A DNA stretch of 64,000 bases from Opitutia bacterium. Its GTDB lineage: Bacteria; Verrucomicrobiota; Verrucomicrobiia; Opitutales; Opitutaceae. This document shows positions 45,594 through 54,217 of this stretch, piece after piece. Under the pieces are notes generated by a model. It did not search any database. It was not told the origin of the DNA and was given only the letters and a program-made list of their open reading frames with translations. The stretch lies in the NCBI GenBank assembly GCA_947452315.1, contig CANGCX010000002.1, forward strand, positions 1-64,000, in the 5' to 3' direction. How positions within the stretch are numbered: the stretch's first letter is position 1; every line of letters starts with the position of its first letter. A program made the translations under genes and the position numbers.

Positions 45594-46697
45594 TCAAACT
45601 CCGACCTGTTCGACAATTTCTAGACCGTAACCATCGAGTCCAACCACCTTACGCTGGCTACCCGAGAGCAAACGAATTTTGGACAGCCCAAGCGCTCTTA
45701 AAATCTGGGCGCCCGTGCCATAATCACGAAGCCCCATTGCCGAAGGCTGAGCGCCGGCCTTGGCCTGGAGGAGTTGCACCATGATTTCACCCCTATTGGC
45801 TGGCTCCATGTATAAGACCACGCCACAACCCGCTTGCGCAATCGCACGCATCGAAGCCATTAGCGCCGCATGACCTCGCATTCCCTTGGCTTGAAATAAA
45901 TCACTTAATAAATTTTCGCTGTGCACGCGCACCAGCGTTGGCTCATTCGTGAGAGTTCCCATTACCAAGGCGAGGTGATGACGTCCATCTAGTCGGCTAC
46001 GAAAAACCTGCGCCGTAAATTCTCCAAATTCAGTTGGGAACAGTTGCGTGCATACCGGCTCGATCAATTGTTCGCGTTGGGCGCGGTACTCAATGAGTTG
46101 CTTGATCGACACCATCCGTAGATCAAATTTGCGCTTAAATTCGGTGAGTTGGGGCAAACGCTGCACAGTGCCGTCATCGTTTACGAGCTCGCACAATACA
46201 CCGCTAGGGTGAAGTCCTGCTAGCACAGCTAAATCCACGGCTGCCTCCGTGTGACCAGCGCGTTCCAACACCCCACCCGGCCGCGAGCGCAATGGAAACA
46301 CATGTCCCGGCTGAACCAACTGATCCGCGGTAGAGTTAGGATCCGCCAGCAGCCGGATTGTACGCGTACGATCTGACGCACTAATGCCCGTCGAGATACC
46401 TTCCGAAGCATCGACACTGACAGTGAAATCCGTGCGTTGCACTTCACGATTACGCGCCACCATGGGCCCAAGACCGAGTCGGCGCAGATTCGCCTCGAGC
46501 GTAGGTACACATACAATTCCACTTCCATACCGAATCATCATGTTGACGGTTTCTGGCGTCGCCAATGATGCCGCCATGATGAGATCGCCCTCATTTTCAC
46601 GATCTTCATCGTCGGTTACAATCACGAGCCGCCCTGCGGCGATATCGCGGATGGCGTCCTCAATGCGATCAAAAGGATCTGTTACTGAATCTGACAT
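45594..46697 (-). CDS. ribBA: 3,4-dihydroxy-2-butanone 4-phosphate synthase with degenerate GTP cyclohydrolase II domain (RibBA-type)
   Basis: Riboflavin biosynthesis. The N-terminal half (to about residue 205) is a complete DHBP synthase (RibB): VTDDEDRENEGDLIMAA, RYGSGIVCVPT, HVFPLRSRPGGVLERAGHTE with AAVDL. The C-terminal half has the GTP cyclohydrolase II fold (GLRDYGTGAQILRALG, GLDGYGLEIVEQ) but lacks the zinc-binding Cys triplet: where RibA has VHSECLTGDVFGSLRCDC, this has VHSENLLSDLFQAKGMRG. So RibB should be active and RibA not. Length 367 aa. The ATG at 46697 is chosen (a longer frame runs to 46757). The gene is enclosed by carbohydrate genes without obvious functional link. Confidence 0.9.
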   Translation of the reverse strand: MSDSVTDPFDRIEDAIRDIAAGRLVIVTDDEDRENEGDLIMAASLATPETVNMMIRYGSGIVCVPTLEANLRRLGLGPMVARNREVQRTDFTVSVDASEGISTGISASDRTRTIRLLADPNSTADQLVQPGHVFPLRSRPGGVLERAGHTEAAVDLAVLAGLHPSGVLCELVNDDGTVQRLPQLTEFKRKFDLRMVSIKQLIEYRAQREQLIEPVCTQLFPTEFGEFTAQVFRSRLDGRHHLALVMGTLTNEPTLVRVHSENLLSDLFQAKGMRGHAALMASMRAIAQAGCGVVLYMEPANRGEIMVQLLQAKAGAQPSAMGLRDYGTGAQILRALGLSKIRLLSGSQRKVVGLDGYGLEIVEQVGV

Positions 46698-46820
46698 AGC
46701 TTCAAACCGCCAAAGCCCGACGTCGCTGTCAACCCACCGCCCTAAAACGTTGTCCAACTGAACTATTTAAACCGAAAGTGGATTCACTTCAACCAAACTG
46801 CAGCGTGTATTTTTTCCTAG

Positions 46821-47867
46821 CTATAACCGAGAGGGATCCAGCACCACGTGTTTGATCATTTTGCGATCCCAGGTGTAAGTGACATGGACCAATCCATCCT
46901 GACTTTGAATCACAGCTGGATACGAGTAGCCGGCCGAACACGGCTCATGCTCGAGAGTGAGGATGCGCTTCCAGCTGACCCCATCCACAGAGAGTGCTAA
47001 ATCCAAAGGGTAACGATTTCCCTTAGCTTCGTCGGCTCGATGAGCGCTGTGATTATAAACCAAAAGATGACGACCATCCGCCAGCGTTACTGCATCTGTC
47101 CCAGAGTTAGGGTTGGGCAAATCAGTAGCCGTGAGAGCACTCCAAGTCAGACCTTGATCTTTCGACCAGGTTTGCGCGACTAGGCCCTGCTTGGTGCGGC
47201 ACACAGCCTGCAAGGTACCATTGGAGTGAAGAAGGATGCTGGGTTGAATCGCATCTAGATTCGGGCCCTTGCGTAAATCCGCGGTTCGCTTCCAGCTCAT
47301 CCCTGAATCATGCGAAAGTTCGAAATGAACAAGCCAGCCCTCTTTTGTTCCTTCGGTGCTGGTGGGTGAGATCCAAGTCCCGTCAGCAAGTTCCAGTGGT
47401 TTATTTTTAATCGGTCCAAGAATTCCTTCGGGCAGACGGCGTGGCGCGCTCCACGTTTTTCCGGAGTCAGTCGACGTCATCACCATACCCCACCAGGTGC
47501 TGGGTGAGGGACCGATTTTATAAAACAAAAATAGCGGTCCTGACTTGGGTTGAAATAACACGGGATTCCAAGTCGGCAAACGCGGTCCGGTCGGTTGTAT
47601 GCCATTAGCCACTTCGTTCGCTGGAAGCCAATGACCGTTTTCCCGTCGAGTAACCCAGATACCCACATCAGGGTTGCGCTCTGCTGTACCACCAAACCAA
47701 GCGGCGACCAATTGCCCCGGTGAAGTCTCGACTATCGTCGAGGCGTGACACGAAGGATAAGGGGCTAGCTCGTTTAGAAACTCTGTCGAAAGTAGGGCCA
47801 ATGCAGCATCCCCACCGCGCAACAGATTTTGGGTGAGGCACAGGAAAATGAGAAAAAAGGATTTCAT
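46821..47867 (-). CDS. Secreted sialidase-fold (Asp-box beta-propeller) protein
   Basis: A 348-aa exported protein with a signal peptide (MKSFFLIFLCLTQNLLRGGD). Four Asp-box repeats (STDSGKTWSAP, SHDSGMSWKR, SKDQGLTWSA, SVDGVSWKRI) identify the BNR/sialidase six-bladed propeller. WNPVLFQPKSGPLFLFYKIG and AAWFGGTAERNPDVGIW resemble the BNR_2 group often labelled exo-alpha-sialidase, yet I see no clear FRIP motif of true sialidases, so the substrate may be a pectin sugar. It belongs to the minus-strand pectin locus, about 90 bases after the beta-helix enzyme's stop. Confidence 0.8.
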   Translation of the reverse strand: MKSFFLIFLCLTQNLLRGGDAALALLSTEFLNELAPYPSCHASTIVETSPGQLVAAWFGGTAERNPDVGIWVTRRENGHWLPANEVANGIQPTGPRLPTWNPVLFQPKSGPLFLFYKIGPSPSTWWGMVMTSTDSGKTWSAPRRLPEGILGPIKNKPLELADGTWISPTSTEGTKEGWLVHFELSHDSGMSWKRTADLRKGPNLDAIQPSILLHSNGTLQAVCRTKQGLVAQTWSKDQGLTWSALTATDLPNPNSGTDAVTLADGRHLLVYNHSAHRADEAKGNRYPLDLALSVDGVSWKRILTLEHEPCSAGYSYPAVIQSQDGLVHVTYTWDRKMIKHVVLDPSRL

Positions 47868-47955
47868 AAATCGATTATCATTTTGATGAAACGAAAAATT
47901 GAAACATTCACAAATTGGGATTCAGGGCGGAAAATTTAATGGGGGTAATCGGAAA

Positions 47956-50634
47956 TTATCTTGGTTGAAAATCACTGGCTTCAGGAAGACCAGTAATCAC
48001 CGCTTTACTGGGAAACTTTTCCCGATAATCACGAGCCATGCTGGCGATCGACGCGGCAGTAGGTTTACCTCCTTTCCAAAGTCGCTCATGTTGGCGCGGC
48101 GCGAGGCTAAGACCGCCGCGCGGCGAAAATTCATCCCCGCGCTCCGTGCGCCACCAGTACGTCAGATCTATAACATCAATAGTTGATGCTCGAGCCGGAT
48201 CAGCCAAAATTGCTTCTTGGACATCTTTAGGTGCGCTAAGCGCAATTAACGGATGTAGCCCCGTCTCTCGCTCCCATTCCGCGACTACATCGACCCAAAA
48301 TTGCATGAAAGATAACGGTCCACTATTCTCCGCACCGAGCGTGTGGATGACATTGGGCTCATCCGATAGATTCGAGAGACATTGACGGATATAGGAGCGA
48401 TGCAACTCCCGGCGAACCGGGTGTGTGACGTCGTAAAAAGCATCAGCCATTTTTATCGTATCACCCGTCACCGGAGGCGGCTCGACGAAGTCAGTGTCAT
48501 TAATGTTATTCACAGGCCTCCATGGCGAGTCCATCCAATGCGCGGCCGACTCGATGAGATTGTGCTGGAAATACATTTCGTTAACCAAGACTAGTCCGCG
48601 AGCGTGAGCCTCGGCGGCGAACTCACGTAGTCGCCCAAAATACCATAAATTATATTTTCTTAAATCGTAACGACTAAGTCCATCCCAAGCCGTACCTTGT
48701 CCGCTGCGAGCAAAAGGTTGCTCATAAAACGGTGGATAAACTTCGCCATCTGGCCGACGAATTAATTGATGATCAATGCGTCGGCGATCATACCAGAGTC
48801 CATAATGGTGGCGCAATGCCACTTGGCCGTTGCGTTCCATTGCCTTTGCTACAGCTGCAATTTCATCGGTGAATCCGATACCTGTTAGCCCCGGTGCAAA
48901 TCGCGTGATCGCAACACCAAAATCTCCAGCGCGGGCCGGTTCGAGTCTACCAAGCCACCACGCGGTCTCCAATTGTTTTCCCTGCAACGGCGAACCGCCG
49001 ACCGTGAGCCAACCGTTAACTAAACTTAGGGTGCGTCTGGGCCCTGGTGCCTTCGTAAATTTAGATTGGGATAACTTGGGCTGCACCGAATCTATCCTTG
49101 GAGCCGTTTGATCTAATAAATAAAGCCGCGGCGCCAAAGCCGAGAGTGCGCCTTGGCCGCGACGCTGTTGGAGTTGCGCACGGTAAAGACTCATGGGCTT
49201 GGCGAATTCATTTACTTGGCTCCAGGCTCCGTCACCGAGAAATTGTCCCCAGACGCCCACAGCCCAATTGTGTGCGCCTGGGGGCTGACGCACGACGACA
49301 ACAGATGCCGAGCAATTCCATAAAAGCGAATTGGCAGTAGCCCAACCTACACCTTGATTCCAAGTTTCGAGATTATCTAGCCGCAACGATCCCCCGTCGA
49401 TCTGCGCTCCATCGTACAACACCCCAGAGGACCAACTCCCCAATGCGCCACTAAAACCACGAGTTTCACGAGCAGTGCAGTCCAAAAAAACATTCGGCCC
49501 AGCGGAGAGATACCCGACGGTAAAATCGTTTCCACCATGCTCTGCCGTACAGCGCAAAAAAAGCGTCTGCTGACCGCTGGTATGAAAAGCCATGCGTCGA
49601 TATCCGCCGCGCTCTGCGACAGGTGTGACGGATGCGCAATCTTGTACAGTGGCTCGCGCGACTTTAGCGCCAACTTGCACCGTGCTACTAGCAAAATGAA
49701 CAGCAGTGACATCGGCCACCCAAACATCCTTCGCGTAATTAAGACTTATTGCATTCCACGCATGGTCTTCGTCGGCTAAATTAGCCCCGTCATAAGCAGA
49801 CTCGAATCGGATATTTTCGATTCCTGCATTTTCAACGTAACCGCTTTGAGTGTAAGGCTGCACGGTGGCCCCACCGTATCGGCTTTCTAGCGCAAGCGTT
49901 AGCGGTGAGTCTAAAGTTATTTTTGGGCCGTCCACTGCTACCACCACTCGATCCCAACTTACATTAAACGCTCCTGGCTTCCAAGTGTAAGGCTGACGTC
50001 CCGGCGCTACATCCATGCCCATAGATTGGATCCACTGCGTTGGGCTAGGACGTTCGATCGTGATACTCATACCAGGCGATAACCCGTGGTTTGATTCCCC
50101 TATACTTATCGTTGTAGCACCCACAGGCACGTAAGTATTGGCCAACGTTAATTTCACACCGACGTTTTTTCGTGAATCACTACCACCGAGCTCGATCAAA
50201 GCTCGGCGGCCCGTTCCAGCTGCAAACAACACTGTGCCCGTTGGCCCTGCACCTGCACCGCGCAAGACCACACCACTCGAGCGAATTTTTAATTGTCCGG
50301 CAATTGAATATCGGCCCGCGGCGATTTGCACGGCCCCACGAAACCCACGCGAATCCGCCGGCAAGCCGGAGACATAATCGATGGCCGCCTGCACCAATTT
50401 TTCCGCATCCCCTGAAACCGGCTCTATTAAAACACGCACCGGCAACTGAGGCAAAGCAACCCCTCCTCCGGCATACCCAGCGCCGGAGAAATCCGGGACG
50501 CAATCGCCTTGCTCACTCAAAGTATAAACGAGATTTCCGTCAGCACCCACATTTACTGGCGAAGGCACTTGTTTTGCCCAAAGGGTCCCTAAGCCCAAAA
50601 CAAAACTAAGCAGACTGCGGCGTATGAAAATCAT
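47956..50634 (-). CDS. Secreted beta-helix / TIM-barrel-like fusion protein, putative pectin-active enzyme
   Basis: An 892-aa exported protein (signal MIFIRRSLLSFVLGLGTLWA). Residues ~30-460 form a right-handed beta-helix with pectate-lyase-like phrases (QIAAGRYSIAGQLKIRSSGV, TVQDCASVTP, NVFLDCTARETRGFSG). Residues ~550-890 are a second domain with an enzyme-like look, including GLWYDRRRIDHQLIRR, VLVNEMYFQHNLIESAAHW and IRQCLSNLSDEPNVIHTLG ending SGPLSFMQFW, reminiscent of glycosidase TIM barrels; I believe this is the DUF6298 family. Function is not proven. Its ATG overlaps the stop of the upstream glycosidase by four bases (ATGA), so they are expressed together. Confidence 0.78.
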   Translation of the reverse strand: MIFIRRSLLSFVLGLGTLWAKQVPSPVNVGADGNLVYTLSEQGDCVPDFSGAGYAGGGVALPQLPVRVLIEPVSGDAEKLVQAAIDYVSGLPADSRGFRGAVQIAAGRYSIAGQLKIRSSGVVLRGAGAGPTGTVLFAAGTGRRALIELGGSDSRKNVGVKLTLANTYVPVGATTISIGESNHGLSPGMSITIERPSPTQWIQSMGMDVAPGRQPYTWKPGAFNVSWDRVVVAVDGPKITLDSPLTLALESRYGGATVQPYTQSGYVENAGIENIRFESAYDGANLADEDHAWNAISLNYAKDVWVADVTAVHFASSTVQVGAKVARATVQDCASVTPVAERGGYRRMAFHTSGQQTLFLRCTAEHGGNDFTVGYLSAGPNVFLDCTARETRGFSGALGSWSSGVLYDGAQIDGGSLRLDNLETWNQGVGWATANSLLWNCSASVVVVRQPPGAHNWAVGVWGQFLGDGAWSQVNEFAKPMSLYRAQLQQRRGQGALSALAPRLYLLDQTAPRIDSVQPKLSQSKFTKAPGPRRTLSLVNGWLTVGGSPLQGKQLETAWWLGRLEPARAGDFGVAITRFAPGLTGIGFTDEIAAVAKAMERNGQVALRHHYGLWYDRRRIDHQLIRRPDGEVYPPFYEQPFARSGQGTAWDGLSRYDLRKYNLWYFGRLREFAAEAHARGLVLVNEMYFQHNLIESAAHWMDSPWRPVNNINDTDFVEPPPVTGDTIKMADAFYDVTHPVRRELHRSYIRQCLSNLSDEPNVIHTLGAENSGPLSFMQFWVDVVAEWERETGLHPLIALSAPKDVQEAILADPARASTIDVIDLTYWWRTERGDEFSPRGGLSLAPRQHERLWKGGKPTAASIASMARDYREKFPSKAVITGLPEASDFQPR

Positions 50635-52190
50635 GGCAATTGTCCTTTAATGAGGCCGAGTCGGTCGGCGCGGGCGATCAATTTCCCGTCAGCAAAAACC
50701 TGTAACCCCGCGCCTCGAGCAAAATGTTGCCCGTCTGCGTCCCAGAGGATCGTCAATTCGCGTCCATGATACCGTACTCGATCCAGCTTAAACCAGCTCC
50801 ACTGCCCCTCAGGTAGCAACGGATTGATTTCTACGCAATTGTCAGAACGCGGCCGTAATCCGACCAAGCCTGTGATCACTAAGTCAGCAAACGTTGAGTG
50901 ATTGTAATAACGACTTCTCTCATCACGGCCCTTGAGCCAAACTCCAGTCGATTCATCATAATATTCACCGATATACGGTAAACCATCATAGCGCTGAGCC
51001 CGCACGTAGGTTAGAAACGCTTCAAAATAATCATGCCGCGCGATCACATTTGTCGGGTAGTCGCGCAAGACATTCCCTAAAGCCACGAGCGTTTGCGTCG
51101 TCGCAAAGGGCCAAACAGGACCATCCCACTCACATTTACCCGTGCCATGGGTACGGAAACCCGCATGACGCCGCTCGGCCGTGGTGATCCCCATCTCTCC
51201 GCGAAAACCTTGCGGGTCGCTCAACTGAGCCCAGGCGACCTCAAACCCTTCCTGCGATTGAGGCAGCCCAAAATACCAAGGAATAAAGCCGATCGCCTCG
51301 CGGGCATCACTTAATGAGCCATCTTCGAAGCGGACCTTAAAAAACTGCTCCTTCGCATCCCATAAAGTGGCCAACGCGAGTCTTTGTAAACGCGACGCCT
51401 TTTCCCTAAAATCAATTGCTAGATCGTCTCTACCCGCCCAACGCGCAATGGCCGCAATCGCCTGAGCGTTACCAAACATGTAACTGTTAATTGTAGGGCG
51501 GATATTTTTCTTGGTACGCGATCCACTAATAGATTCTTCCATCGCGTCCCAAACATCGTATTGCCAAAAAAGTCCGTCAGGGCGCTGTTTTTCTTGCGTC
51601 CAATTTTGGTAATCGCGGACTAAATCATCCAAAACTAATACGGCAAAACGCTCATCTCCTGTGACGCAAGCACGCGTATAAATGGCGTGAGCCAGCCACT
51701 GACTATACTTATGCAGATGAGACTGAACCTGGCCCCCAGCCCCACCTCGTAGCCAGTAAAGAACTGTGTCATCCAGATATTTTGAATCTCTCAACCAACG
51801 ACCTTCCGCTAGATGGTGACCCAGGGCACTACTCACCGGTTTAGGCTTCGTAATGAATTCCGTGAATACATAACGATCTCCAGTGTCTGGACCGCGACGC
51901 AAATGCTTCCGAAAAGCCCACCATCTAAAATAGTAAATCTCCACCACCTCAGGATCGGGACAATCGAACAACGGAATCGCGGCCTTTAACCAAGCCGCCG
52001 AATCGGCATTGGATACCAAATTGATTACAGGCTCATTTTCCATCGCGTTAAATCGCGACACGGCTTGATCCAAGGGGGCGAAATTCAAAATCGATTCACT
52101 CCCCACAGCCTCAGAGCCCTCAGCCGAGATCATCAAAAAAAACAAACAGCAAAACCCCAGAGACCAACCGTCGTTTTTCAATCGAGCCAT
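50631..52190 (-). CDS. Secreted (alpha/alpha)6-barrel glycoside hydrolase, MGH1/GH63-like
   Basis: A 519-aa exported protein (hydrophobic start WSLGFCCLFFLMISAEGSEA). Phrases such as YYFRWWAFRKHL, DGLFWQYDVWDAMEESISGS, TINSYMFGNAQAIAAIARWA, KCEWDGPVWPFATTQTLVAL and SRYYNHSTFADLVITGL are those of the MGH1-like (alpha/alpha)6-barrel glycosidases (related to GH63 and trehalase). Acid residues in DVWDAMEES and GTGKCEWDGPVWP are candidates for catalysis. Substrate is unknown, but context suggests rhamnogalacturonan/arabinan oligosaccharides. It is first in the minus-strand run and divergent from the 52395 gene, with an inverted repeat between. Confidence 0.82.
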   Translation of the reverse strand: MARLKNDGWSLGFCCLFFLMISAEGSEAVGSESILNFAPLDQAVSRFNAMENEPVINLVSNADSAAWLKAAIPLFDCPDPEVVEIYYFRWWAFRKHLRRGPDTGDRYVFTEFITKPKPVSSALGHHLAEGRWLRDSKYLDDTVLYWLRGGAGGQVQSHLHKYSQWLAHAIYTRACVTGDERFAVLVLDDLVRDYQNWTQEKQRPDGLFWQYDVWDAMEESISGSRTKKNIRPTINSYMFGNAQAIAAIARWAGRDDLAIDFREKASRLQRLALATLWDAKEQFFKVRFEDGSLSDAREAIGFIPWYFGLPQSQEGFEVAWAQLSDPQGFRGEMGITTAERRHAGFRTHGTGKCEWDGPVWPFATTQTLVALGNVLRDYPTNVIARHDYFEAFLTYVRAQRYDGLPYIGEYYDESTGVWLKGRDERSRYYNHSTFADLVITGLVGLRPRSDNCVEINPLLPEGQWSWFKLDRVRYHGRELTILWDADGQHFARGAGLQVFADGKLIARADRLGLIKGQLP

Positions 52191-52282
52191 AGATGGGATG
52201 ATAATTTAAAAGGAAGAACCCGGAGGCTATGTCACCAATACAAGATTCAGAGCCTGATCCACGGCGAGAAATAATTCTACTC

Positions 52283-52308
52283 GATTCAACTCCGCCAGCG
52301 GTTGAATC
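52283..52308. promoter_or_regulatory. Perfect inverted repeat in the divergent glycosidase/propeller promoter region
   Basis: GATTCAAC (52283-52290) and GTTGAATC (52301-52308) are perfect 8-bp arms with a 10-base centre, in the 204 bases between divergent pectin-locus genes. Arm length, spacing and place suggest a regulator's operator acting on both genes; a hairpin is also possible. No regulator gene is in the window. Confidence 0.5.
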
Positions 52309-52394
52309 ATACTAAATCGCACGATCCGGTCTCAAAACAGAGCTCTTTGCTTACTCGATCTTAGACTACTCTAACTCAATCCAACTCGCCCTCA

Positions 52395-54206
52395 ATGCGC
52401 CTAACCTTTTATTTAATTTTCCTAACAATAGGCCTAGATCTATGCTTCGCAGTGCCACCGACCGACACCACTCCTAGGCTTTTACGTTACGTCGGCGCCA
52501 CCGTCGCATCCAGCGACGCCGATGGTGCGCTCCGTCCAGCCATCGGAGTGCATAATTTTCAAGTCGTACGCGCCAACCGAACCGCATCCGAACATCGCGA
52601 CCATCTGTCCCACACCTACCTTCACCAACCGATGCTCGCATGGGCCCACGGTAAATTTTACCTCGAGTACCTCAGCGCTGCCCGTAACGAGCACGATGCT
52701 CCAACGCATACGTCCCTAACTACCTCGCTCGACGGTCGCAATTGGGAGGCTCCGCGCACAATTTTTCCATCATTCGTCCTGCCTGACGGTTCATCGACCA
52801 TTGCTCACCAACGGATGGGATTTTACATAGCTCCGAACGGTCGATTACTCGCTCTAGCTTTTTACGGCAAATCCCCTACGCCCAATGACGGCACTGGCAT
52901 AGGCCGTGCCGTACGCGAAATCTACCCAGACGACACCTTCGGCCCCATTTATTTCATCCGACTTAACACCAAAAATTCCTATCCCCACTTCACTCCGCCA
53001 TACACTCTTTACGTAAGCTCAACAGATAGAGGGTTCGTCAGCGCCTGCGATGCTCTGCTCGCTAATAAACTCATGACCGCCCAATGGTGGGAGGAGGATC
53101 AACTTGACGAAACGGGTTTCTATACTGTGCGAGGTAAGGCTCTATCATACGTGACTCGGCCCGACGGCTCCACCCTCGGCATTTGGAAAAATGCTCTTGT
53201 CGCCACCACTAATGACGCCGGACGCACCTGGACCGAAAAGCAATTCGCGGCAGAGCTTCCCAACAACGCATCGAAATATTGGCTGCAACGCACTCACGAT
53301 TCGAGCTACGCGCTTTTTTTGAATCCGACTAATCGCCTCCGCTATCCACTCGCCGTCATGACGAGTCCCGATGCGACTGAGTTTGACGAGTTACTCGCCG
53401 TGCACGGTGAACTCCCTGACCAACGCTTTCCTGGCGGATTCAAAAACCCTGGCCCGCAATATGTCCGTGGCATCGTCGAAGGAAATGGTGTGCCCCCAGA
53501 TGCTGCTCGTGCCACCTGGGTGACATACAGCGTCAACAAAGAGGATATTTGGATAAGTCGAATACCTGTTCCCATTCGAAGCCACAATCCGTCCCAAGTG
53601 CACGACACGTTTGATGATATCCCTACCGTCGCACTACCCAACGATTGGAATATTTACAGCCCATGCTGGGCCCCCATACGAATCGTCGCAATCGGCACAC
53701 CCGGCAACCATGCCCTAGAACTCCGCGATGAAGACCCCTACGATTACGCGCGTGCTGTGCGCGTATTTCCTGAGACACACGGTTTGAAATTTTCTGTCAA
53801 CATACTCGCCCGTCAAAGTCAGGCCCGACTCGAGGTAGATTTACTCGACGCAAAAGGCGCTCGCCCCGTCCAGCTTGCCTTTGCCGAAGATGGTCATCTC
53901 TGGGCACGGCATGAAGGCGTATGGCAAGATGCGGGTTCTTACCCTATCGACCAATGGTTGAACCTCAGTCTCGAAATAAAACCTAGCGCCACGGCCGACA
54001 GCGCAGAACTCCGTATCAACGGCAAAACCGTCCTTTCACGCGCCCTGGTTTTCAACGAACCCGTACGCACTGTTGAACGCGTATCATTCCGCACCGGCGC
54101 GTATCGCAATCGCGGTTTCGCCGGCAAAGAACTCGTCGGCGCTGACCAAAAAATCTCCCCCGCGATTTTCTTGATCGACGAGCTTATTGCGACCCCCGTG
54201 CCCTAA
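52395..54206 (+). CDS. Secreted two-domain beta-propeller protein of unknown specificity
   Basis: A 603-aa exported protein (signal MRLTFYLIFLTIGLDLCFA). The first ~400 residues are a sialidase-like propeller with degenerate Asp boxes (TSLDGRNWEAPRT, SSTDRGFVSA, TTNDAGRTWTEKQ); the last ~190 (from about residue 410) form a beta-sandwich of concanavalin/LamG type (VDLLDAKGARPVQLAFAEDG, SLEIKPSATADSAELRING). It is the only plus-strand gene of the pectin locus, divergent from the glycosidase operon. I do not recognise the family; related propeller proteins are called sialidases but the catalytic set cannot be verified. Confidence 0.75.
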   Translation: MRLTFYLIFLTIGLDLCFAVPPTDTTPRLLRYVGATVASSDADGALRPAIGVHNFQVVRANRTASEHRDHLSHTYLHQPMLAWAHGKFYLEYLSAARNEHDAPTHTSLTTSLDGRNWEAPRTIFPSFVLPDGSSTIAHQRMGFYIAPNGRLLALAFYGKSPTPNDGTGIGRAVREIYPDDTFGPIYFIRLNTKNSYPHFTPPYTLYVSSTDRGFVSACDALLANKLMTAQWWEEDQLDETGFYTVRGKALSYVTRPDGSTLGIWKNALVATTNDAGRTWTEKQFAAELPNNASKYWLQRTHDSSYALFLNPTNRLRYPLAVMTSPDATEFDELLAVHGELPDQRFPGGFKNPGPQYVRGIVEGNGVPPDAARATWVTYSVNKEDIWISRIPVPIRSHNPSQVHDTFDDIPTVALPNDWNIYSPCWAPIRIVAIGTPGNHALELRDEDPYDYARAVRVFPETHGLKFSVNILARQSQARLEVDLLDAKGARPVQLAFAEDGHLWARHEGVWQDAGSYPIDQWLNLSLEIKPSATADSAELRINGKTVLSRALVFNEPVRTVERVSFRTGAYRNRGFAGKELVGADQKISPAIFLIDELIATPVP

Positions 54207-54217
54207 TTTCGTCCAAC

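Noticed and set aside
46821-47867. Calling the propeller gene a true sialidase (nanH)
   Set aside because: Asp boxes are present, but the FRIP motif and full catalytic set cannot be confirmed, and the context is pectin.
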